Below, piece after piece: positions 60,110-64,000 of a stretch of 64,000 nt of DNA. The notes below the pieces were generated by a model. That model was given only the letters and a program-made list of their open reading frames with translations. It was not told the origin of the DNA and made no database searches. Both the position numbers and the translations under genes were made by a program. How positions within the stretch are numbered: the first letter of the stretch is position 1; the number at the start of each line of letters is the position of its first letter. The stretch spans positions 127,894,001 through 127,958,000 of the forward strand of contig CM075346.1 in the NCBI GenBank assembly GCA_037693485.1. The letters are read 5' to 3'. This DNA is from Kitagawia praeruptora. Its lineage: Eukaryota; Streptophyta; Magnoliopsida; Apiales; Apiaceae.

Positions 60110-60606
60110 CATATCATCTCATGTAAAAATGTAAGCCTCCAAAATTCATGTTTTAAAAAATTAATTTAAATTAATGAATTTTTTTATATAATATTAAAAA
60201 AAAATCCGTGCATCGCACGGGTTTTAGGCTAGTATATAATAATTTATATATGTATTTATGTTTGTACATGTGTATGTATGTATAAATATGTATAATAATT
60301 ATACAACAATTAATAGATTACAAATTATGAAATATTAATAGATTGTACAACATTAATGTATCTATATATTGTATGTATGTATGTATGTATGCATATAATT
60401 AATAATTATGTATGTATGCATGTATGTATGTACGTATGCATGTATAATTAATAGTTATACATTAATATATAATTGTCTACAAATATACATTATAATTAAT
60501 AATTATACATTATCAGAGGTAAGCCAACTAAGATTTATCTACAAATTAATATATATAAACAAAAATATATAGTATGCATGTATGTATATAATATTATAGT
60601 ATATTA

Positions 60607-61077
60607 CTCCCTCTGTCCCTCCCAATTCTTAACATTTGGGTTGGGCACGGAGATTAAGAAAGGAGAAAAAAGTAAGTGGGGAGAGAAAAAAAGTGATTGG
60701 AAAGTGGGTAAAATTGTAGGACCTATCAATATTTAAGTACTCCCTCTGTTTTCGCTTATTTTACATTTTTGACCACAAATAAATAATGAATGAGGAGAGA
60801 GTGCAAGGGGTAGTCAAAGAAACAAAAGTCTAATCATGCATAAATAACAGAGAACGTCACATAATTAAAAACAAGGTTCTCCTCCTTAAACGTCCATCAA
60901 TTCAAAATAGAGGGAGTAATAGATTAGAAAGATTGAGGAAAGTAGTGGAAAGTGGTGGACACTTTTTATTTGTTTAAAGGTTAAAATTTTACTATTTTTG
61001 GAAAGTTTTGAAATGTAAAGAATTGGGAGGGACATCCCAAAATAGAAAATGTAAAGAATTGGGAGGGACGGAGGGAG
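60607..61077. mobile_element. Stowaway-like MITE (outer)
   Basis: Flanked by TA (60605-60606, 61078-61079). Ends CTCCCTCTGTCCCTCCCAAT and, read inward from the right, CTCCCTCCGTCCCTCCCAAT. Contains a second MITE at 60740-60916. Without it the element is about 292 bp, close in size to the one at 22688-23000. Confidence 0.88.
60740..60916. mobile_element. Stowaway-like MITE (inner, nested)
   Basis: 177 bp with TA on each side (60738-60739, 60917-60918). Ends CTCCCTCTGTTTTCGC and, read inward, CTCCCTCTATTTTGAA. A different subfamily from the outer element, inserted inside it. Confidence 0.85.
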
Positions 61078-61213
61078 TATTATATATCCACAAAAATTTA
61101 GATATGTATGTATTTATGTTTGTACACGTGTAAGTATGTATAAATATGCATGTTAATTATATAACAATTAATAGATTACAAATAATGAAATATAAATAGA
61201 TTATACAACATAA

Positions 61214-61246
<33 letters not shown>

Positions 61247-61497
61247 TGTATGTATGTTTGTATGTATGTATGTATATAATATTATAGTATATTTTTATAT
61301 ATCCATAAAAATTTATATATGTATGTATTTATGTTTGTATATGCGTATGTATGTATAAATATGCATATTAATTATACAACAATTAATAGGTTACAAATAA
61401 TGAAATATTAATAGATTTTTTTAACATAAATGTATGTATGTACGTATGCATGTATAATTAATAATTATGTAATTACGTATGGATGTATGCATGTATG

Positions 61498-61532
<35 letters not shown>

Positions 61533-61640
61533 GTAAGTATGTATGTGTGTATGTACGTATTCATGTATAATTATTTATATTAATATGCATATTTATACAT
61601 AAATACACATGTACAAACATATACATATAAAAATTTCCGT

Positions 61641-62651
61641 TGATATGTTATAACATATACCATATCTTATTAATATTCACTAACATATACCATATCTTAT
61701 TAATCATTTTAGAGCTACTGTAATTATTTATGAATTAAATATTATAAAAAATATCCCAATACAAAAAAAAACCTTCATGCATATATAAATATAATACAAA
61801 CTTGTATTAACATTAACTATCGTAAAACTCATCAATCTCATCTTTAATACGTAAACGCACAAAACAATATAACATATATATAAAATAGAGTAAATGAGAG
61901 GGTTCATAAGCAAATTTATTCATGTAAAAAGTCATATTTACCCCTACTAATTATATATATGTTATATTTCCGGGGGCTATTTAGGTATTGCAACACTAAC
62001 ATATTTATTACATAATAATAAATGATATGAAGTAATATGCATTTATTATTATGTAATTAATACTTGTATGTATCTCTGTATTCATCCATGTTAACTCTAT
62101 ATATTTATATTTCGAAGTATGGTTTTGATATTAACATTGACCAATTTATTACATATCGTTCAAGTTTGTTTTAACAAAACAAAACATAACGTAAAATATA
62201 AAACAAATTTAATTTAACCAGAATTATAATTTGCATGTCACGATCGGGTATTGCATAAATTCTATTTACTCATAACAATTGTTGCGAAGATATCAACAAT
62301 CCAATCCTACGTAATTACGAATAATTCATAAATATTTGTAATCTAGAGCATGCCCGTGCAGATCCAAAATAACGAAATGCAACAAATATAATAAATATAA
62401 TTATTTATATTTTAATTGCTCGATTTTAAACTAAATTTACAAATGATGTTATGAGTAAAAGAGGATTATACAAAGTACACTTTTCCTCTTTAAATAAATG
62501 AGTAGCACTCTTAAAAAAATCATCTTACATAGAGAACCGTGGAGAACCATCTATTTTTTTGATTATATAGCAGAACCATTTTTTTTAATTTTTTTTATCA
62601 CGGTGTATTGATTATTTAATGAAATAATTTTGGTCAATCTAGAATATATAT
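61641..62651. other. A+T-rich DNA, possibly Helitron body
   Basis: A direct repeat TAACATATACCATATCTTAT occurs at about 61649 and 61682. No gene recognised. The right part may belong to the Helitron whose end is at 62677. Confidence 0.4.
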
Positions 62652-62677
62652 GTGCTTTGCACGGGCTACAAAGCTAG
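62652..62677 (+). mobile_element. Helitron 3' terminus
   Basis: Hairpin GTGC-TTT-GCAC (62652-62662), then GGGCTACAAAG, then CTAG (62674-62677) followed by T. The spacing and the GCACGGG phrase are those of plant Helitron ends. The matching 5' end was not located. Confidence 0.6.
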
Positions 62678-62869
62678 TTATTATAATAATTAGAGACACG
62701 AAAAAATTATGTAAACGATATAATTATTTGGATAAATAATATTATAAAATTTTGAGCAATTCATGAAAGAAAAAAAATAGATTTATTTTATTATTCTAAA
62801 ATTAAACATATATCTAGGTTTAGAAATTTTAAAGTACTTCAAATTTTGGTTTTCACTGCTATCCAATTT

Positions 62870-63080
62870 TGACCGCATCCTTTATATATATTATATACCA
62901 ACAAGGTTTTTCATTCCTATTTAATAATTTACTATTTTGTCCTTCCATTTATTGATTTACTAATTTGTCCTTCAATTCTATTAATATTAAAAAAAATGTT
63001 TGCCATGGGAATTGAACCCATGACCTTTATGTAAAGAAAGGATTGTTTTCACATCTCCAACCACTACACCAAAGAAGTTT
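62870..63080 (-). mobile_element. tRNA-derived SINE-like sequence, member 1
   Basis: On the minus strand TAGTGGTTGGAG (63055-63066, A-box-like) and GGTTCAATTCC (63008-63018, B-box). Downstream is a body with repeated (T/A)TTTGTCCTTCCATTTA-type sequence on the plus strand. The body reappears in the next element about 470 bp away. Confidence 0.6.
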
Positions 63081-63339
63081 TTAGAAATTTTTAATAACTC
63101 ATTAAATACATACTCCAAGAACTTATTTGTTATAATGTTCAATATTCGCCGAATTGTTCATCGGACTAATCGGAGCTTTACCGAGCAAAGTTCAAGTTTT
63201 AAATTACTCGATTCTTGAGGTTCGCGAGACTAATCGAACTTTTAATATTTAAATTTTATAACTATTATAAATATCATTCAATGTAAATATTCAATAATTT
63301 ATAAAATTCATAAATTTATAAAATTCATAGATTTTATTC

Positions 63340-63510
63340 ATCTTATATATATATTATATGTCAACACGGCCTTTCAATCCTATTTAATAATTTACTAATT
63401 TGTCCTTCCATTTAGTAATTTACTAATTTATCCTTCCATCACATTAATATTAATAAACTATTTGTCATGGGAATTGAACCCATGACCATTATGCACTACA
63501 CCAAAGAAGT
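63340..63510 (-). mobile_element. tRNA-derived SINE-like sequence, member 2 (internally deleted)
   Basis: Same body and B-box (63470-63480) as member 1, but the part between the B-box and the A-box is deleted, removing the A-box core. Same orientation as member 1. Confidence 0.55.
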
Positions 63511-63589
63511 TTTTAGAACTTTTTAGTAACTCATTAAATACATACTTTTTTCACATAAATCGAACCGTTTATATTCAAACTTTTTTCAC

Positions 63590-63760
63590 AATAGGTTAAA
63601 TCGATTCGAGAATTCAAGCTTTATGAGTCAAGTTTCGAGACTAAAATTAAAGGACCAATTGAACTAGAGCTTGAGTTCAAGCTCGACGGAACTCTTTAGC
63701 CGAGCTTGAGCTCGAGTGTGGCAATGTTCGACTCGACTCGATTACAATCCCACTCTCATT
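63590..63760. other. GAGCTTGAG/CTCGA-rich block, possible MITE end
   Basis: Short mixed-orientation repeats such as GAGCTTGAGTTCAAGCTC and CTCGACTCGA resemble the sub-terminal zones of the hAT-like MITEs in this window, but I could not find both termini or a target duplication. A related but weaker stretch is at 63150-63240. Confidence 0.3.
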
Positions 63761-64000
63761 GCTATTGGGCAAAATATTTGATAGACTAGAAAAAAAATAA
63801 GGAAAACAAAACAAAAATTATTTCAAATGAGATTTGAACTTCATATTATATATTAGATAAACATTTAGATAAAACACATAGTTAAGTCAAAAATATTTAT
63901 TAAAAATAGATTATTGATATTCTTTTAAAAATAATAGATTTAAAATGTCTAACTGTATTATTGAAATATGATACTTAGTAGATAATATATCACAATGTAC
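63761..64000. other. A+T-rich DNA at the right window edge
   Basis: Nothing recognised. Confidence 0.5.

Larger units (their letters stand above)
48115..60232 (+). mobile_element. Non-autonomous Helitron, apparent head-to-tail dimer, with nested LTR retrotransposon
   Basis: Starts TCTATACTATTATATAAATT directly after host A (48114). Ends with hairpin CCGTGC-ATC-GCACGG (60206-60220), GTTTTAGG, CTAG (60229-60232) before host T. These are the hallmarks of plant Helitrons, which insert between A and T without target duplication. Removing the LTR element (50896-60109 plus 5 bp) leaves about 2.9 kb. At 49277-49307 an internal copy of the 3' end (TTTATATAATATTAAAA, then CCGTGCATCGCA) breaks off and is followed at once by a second copy of the 5' body (TCGAAACATTAAA...GGTCGGT, compare 48136). 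No Rep/helicase is encoded. Confidence 0.85.
60233..61640. repeat. (TGTA)n compound array, inverted right arm
   Basis: The reverse complement of the array at 46812-48114: TATGTATTTATGTTTGTAC followed by the inverted A+T block (AATTAATAGATTACAAAT...) recurs near 60245, 61105 and 61315. Together with the left arm it forms an inverted repeat with the Helitron near its centre. Interrupted by nested Stowaway-like MITEs at 60607-61077. Confidence 0.85.

Overview
Nuclear DNA of a flowering plant, most likely a eudicot: A+T-rich, spliced gene remnants with GT-AG borders, plant-type L1 LINEs, hAT and Stowaway-like MITEs, Helitrons and a Ty3/gypsy (Tekay/Del-like) element primed by initiator tRNA-Met. 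The family or species cannot be settled from the sequence. No CRISPR, rRNA, operon or organellar sequence was seen.

Layout. Positions 1-23258 and 25395-47694 are two copies of one tandem segmental duplication, offset by about 25.4 kb. Copy 1 is cut by the left window edge. Each copy carries, in order: a poly(A)-tailed retrosequence, a SINE pair, a hAT-like MITE, a dihydroxyacetone kinase (DHAK) pseudogene on the minus strand, an intact intronless gene for an unrecognised 395-residue protein (10072-11259 and 35493-36680), a second hAT-like MITE, decayed LINE ORF1, a third hAT-like MITE, a two-exon scrap of a peroxisomal NAD carrier gene, a CYP82-like P450 pseudogene on the minus strand, and a (TACA)n-rich array. 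A LINE reverse-transcriptase fragment (23259-24240) lies at the junction between the copies.

The two copies are a mosaic. About 13 kb on the left, including the 395-residue gene, is almost identical. Most of the right part differs by about 2% plus indels, apart from an identical island of about 0.7 kb. The P450 copies share an old deletion but were then broken by different mutations.

From 48115 to 60232 the copy-2 array is interrupted by a Helitron that looks like a head-to-tail dimer. It contains a young LTR retrotransposon (50896-60109) with 3.8-kb LTRs, a 1.6-kb interior, an intact gag and no pol. Right of it (60233-61640) the microsatellite array resumes in inverted orientation, so the Helitron sits near the centre of a large inverted repeat. 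The last 2.4 kb hold a Helitron-type end, two related SINE-like sequences and A+T-rich DNA.

The only genes that look intact are the duplicated 395-residue gene and the transposon gag. The rest is gene scraps and nested mobile elements, so there is no pathway to reconstruct. The window mainly records duplication, homogenisation and nested transposition.
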